From positions 1 to 16,446 of the forward strand of contig CAMLRV010000024.1 of NCBI GenBank assembly GCA_946482495.1: a stretch of DNA of 16,446 bases, read 5' to 3'. Origin of the DNA: an uncultured Flavobacteriia bacterium. GTDB lineage: Bacteria > Bacteroidota > Bacteroidia > Flavobacteriales > Flavobacteriaceae. A model generated the notes under the pieces. That model made no database searches, was not told the origin of the DNA, and saw nothing but the letters and a program-made list of their open reading frames with translations. Below, piece by piece: positions 15,435-16,446 of this stretch (position 1 is its first letter; each line of letters opens with the position of its first letter). The translations under genes were made by a program, and so were the position numbers.

Positions 15435-15866
15435 TTATTTACAAGCAATTTTATTTACTCGATTAGCGTGTCTTCCGCCTTCAAATTCTGTATTTAAAAA
15501 AGTGTCTACCATATCAACTGCTTGTTGAATTGATGTATAACGTGCTGGAATTGAAATCACATTGGCATCATTGTGTTCACGGGCCAATTCTGATATTTCT
15601 TTGGTCCAACATAAAGCCGCACGAATATCTTGGTGTTTGTTTGCCGACATAGCAATTCCGTTTCCAGAACCACAAATTACAATTCCGAAATGCGCTTTTT
15701 TACTTTCCACATCATAAGCAACAGCGTGGCCAAAATCTGGATAATCTACACTATCAAATGTATCTGTTCCGTGGTTAATAACTGTATGTCCATTATTTTC
15801 TAAATATTGAACGATTGCTTTTTTATAATCTGGACCCGCGTGGTCATTACCAATTGAGATTGTCAT
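15435..15866 (-). CDS. rpiB: Ribose-5-phosphate isomerase B
   Basis: The 143-residue RpiB interconverts ribose 5-phosphate and ribulose 5-phosphate in the non-oxidative pentose phosphate pathway. The family signatures are in order: GNDHAG at 6-11 (Asp 8, His 9), DYPDF at 41-45, the active-site loop IVICGSGNGIAMSANK at 62-77 with catalytic Cys 65, EHNDANVI at 97-104 (His 98, Asp 100), and FEGGRHANRV at 128-137. The length fits the family. I start at the ATG at 15866 (MTISIGNDHAG), not at the in-frame ATG at 15917. The extra 17 residues are unlike any RpiB N-terminus, and a perfect promoter -7 motif (15898-15905) lies inside that extension. It is read away from the AT-rich region to its right. 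Confidence 0.95.
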   Translation of the reverse strand: MTISIGNDHAGPDYKKAIVQYLENNGHTVINHGTDTFDSVDYPDFGHAVAYDVESKKAHFGIVICGSGNGIAMSANKHQDIRAALCWTKEISELAREHNDANVISIPARYTSIQQAVDMVDTFLNTEFEGGRHANRVNKIACK

Positions 15867-15897
15867 AACTATGTGTTGTGTTGTTAATATTGTTTTA

Positions 15898-15925
15898 CAA
15901 AAATAATCAATATCCACTGTATCAA
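15898..15925 (-). promoter_or_regulatory. rpiB promoter
   Basis: On the minus strand TATTTTTG (15898-15905) is a perfect TAnnTTTG, preceded by TTG (15923-15925) with a 17-base spacer. This is the same spacing as in the promoter at 1258-1285. Transcription would begin near 15891, about 25 bases before the ATG at 15866, which decides the start codon. Confidence 0.65.
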
Positions 15926-16446
15926 GAAGTAAATTTGTAATTATTATTAGATTATCAAAAATGTAAGAATTCCTAAAAAAATTAACAATAAAATTACATT
16001 GTTAATAGAAATTTGCAATCGCTTGATAATCAAGTAATCTTAAATTAACAAAACATGTTAATAACTAAAGAAAGAAAATTAGAAGTTTTTTTTGGATGTT
16101 TAATTAAAAAATGTAATCCAAAAGAGAAAATGAAAATCCTAATTTAGTTTTGAAATCTTATTGTTTTTTTATGAGTCATTTTTACTTGGTTATTAACAAT
16201 TTTTTAAGATTAACTTTTTTACAAAAGGGCGGAAATTTTTTGTTTTAACAGTTGTTAATAAGATTGAATTTGAAAAATAAATAGAATTGAAAAAGAACAC
16301 TTTACATAAATTTAACATTGTTGATTATTTTGTATAACTATCAATAAGTTTAAAAAACAACATTTAAAAAATAATTTATCGTACATATTAACATCCTATA
16401 ATAACCATCATTAAATTTAAATTTTAAAAAATCTTTTTTTGTTGTT
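15926..16446. other. AT-rich non-coding region with TTAACA cluster; candidate oriC
   Basis: About 520 bases hold no credible gene. I count nine TTAACA/TGTTAA hexamers: 15982, 16000, 16045, 16056, 16193, 16245, 16253, 16312 and 16388. Three extend to the 9-mer TTATTAACA or its complement (16056-16064, 16190-16198, 16253-16261), and two more match at eight of nine (16000-16008, 16385-16393). The 9-mer is one base from the DnaA-box form TTATNCACA. Two inverted repeats stand out: CTTGAT-A-ATCAAG at 16022-16034 and TTAACA-GT-TGTTAA at 16245-16258. The last 40 bases are almost pure A/T, as in an unwinding element. A replication origin is plausible; a large regulatory region for a gene beyond the edge is the alternative. 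Confidence 0.4.

Noticed and set aside
15867..15917. A 17-residue N-terminal extension of RpiB from the ATG at 15917.
   Set aside because: It does not resemble any RpiB N-terminus, and a perfect TATTTTTG promoter element lies within it.
16055..16147. A 30-codon plus-strand open frame starting at the ATG at 16055.
   Set aside because: It is short, lysine-rich as expected from A-rich DNA, overlaps the TGTTAATAA motif and has no recognisable features.

Overview
The window looks like the chromosome of a member of the Bacteroidetes, most likely Flavobacteriaceae (Flavobacterium-like). The DNA is strongly AT-rich and leaders are A-rich without clear Shine-Dalgarno sites. Several genes are preceded by the Bacteroidetes -7 promoter motif TAnnTTTG. 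Two large secreted proteins end in a type IX secretion (Por) C-terminal sorting domain.

Left part (1-6500): three plus-strand genes in a row encode an outer-membrane-type lipoprotein (77-1096) and two paralogous secreted proteins of about 825 residues (1314-3797 and 3972-6443). Each paralog has 14 'delta-60' repeats of about 51 residues. All three genes are followed by the same block: a strong hairpin terminator and then the 3' end of the RNA-binding-protein gene tex read on the minus strand. Only the third block is joined to the complete tex gene (6499-8661, minus). The other two are short, still in-frame tex remnants, so the array seems to have grown by duplication or insertion with a junction inside the end of tex.

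Middle part (8700-10700): two small plus-strand membrane-protein genes follow, a DUF1294 protein and a two-repeat TRIC/UPF0126 (YadS-type) channel-like protein. The second converges, with no intergenic base, on a minus-strand gene of unknown function whose sequence suggests a divergent kinase fold.

Right part (10740-15866, all minus): a single-chain pyruvate carboxylase (anaplerotic oxaloacetate synthesis), a zinc-type cation diffusion facilitator, and ribose-5-phosphate isomerase B. These are ordinary housekeeping genes with separate transcription signals where signals can be seen.

Right end (15918-16446): about 530 bp of very AT-rich non-coding DNA holds a cluster of TTAACA/TGTTAA hexamers, three of them extended to the full 9-mer TTATTAACA, a DnaA-box-like sequence. 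The minus-strand genes to its left are all read away from it. It is a candidate replication origin or a complex regulatory region for the gene beyond the edge; the sequence alone does not decide.
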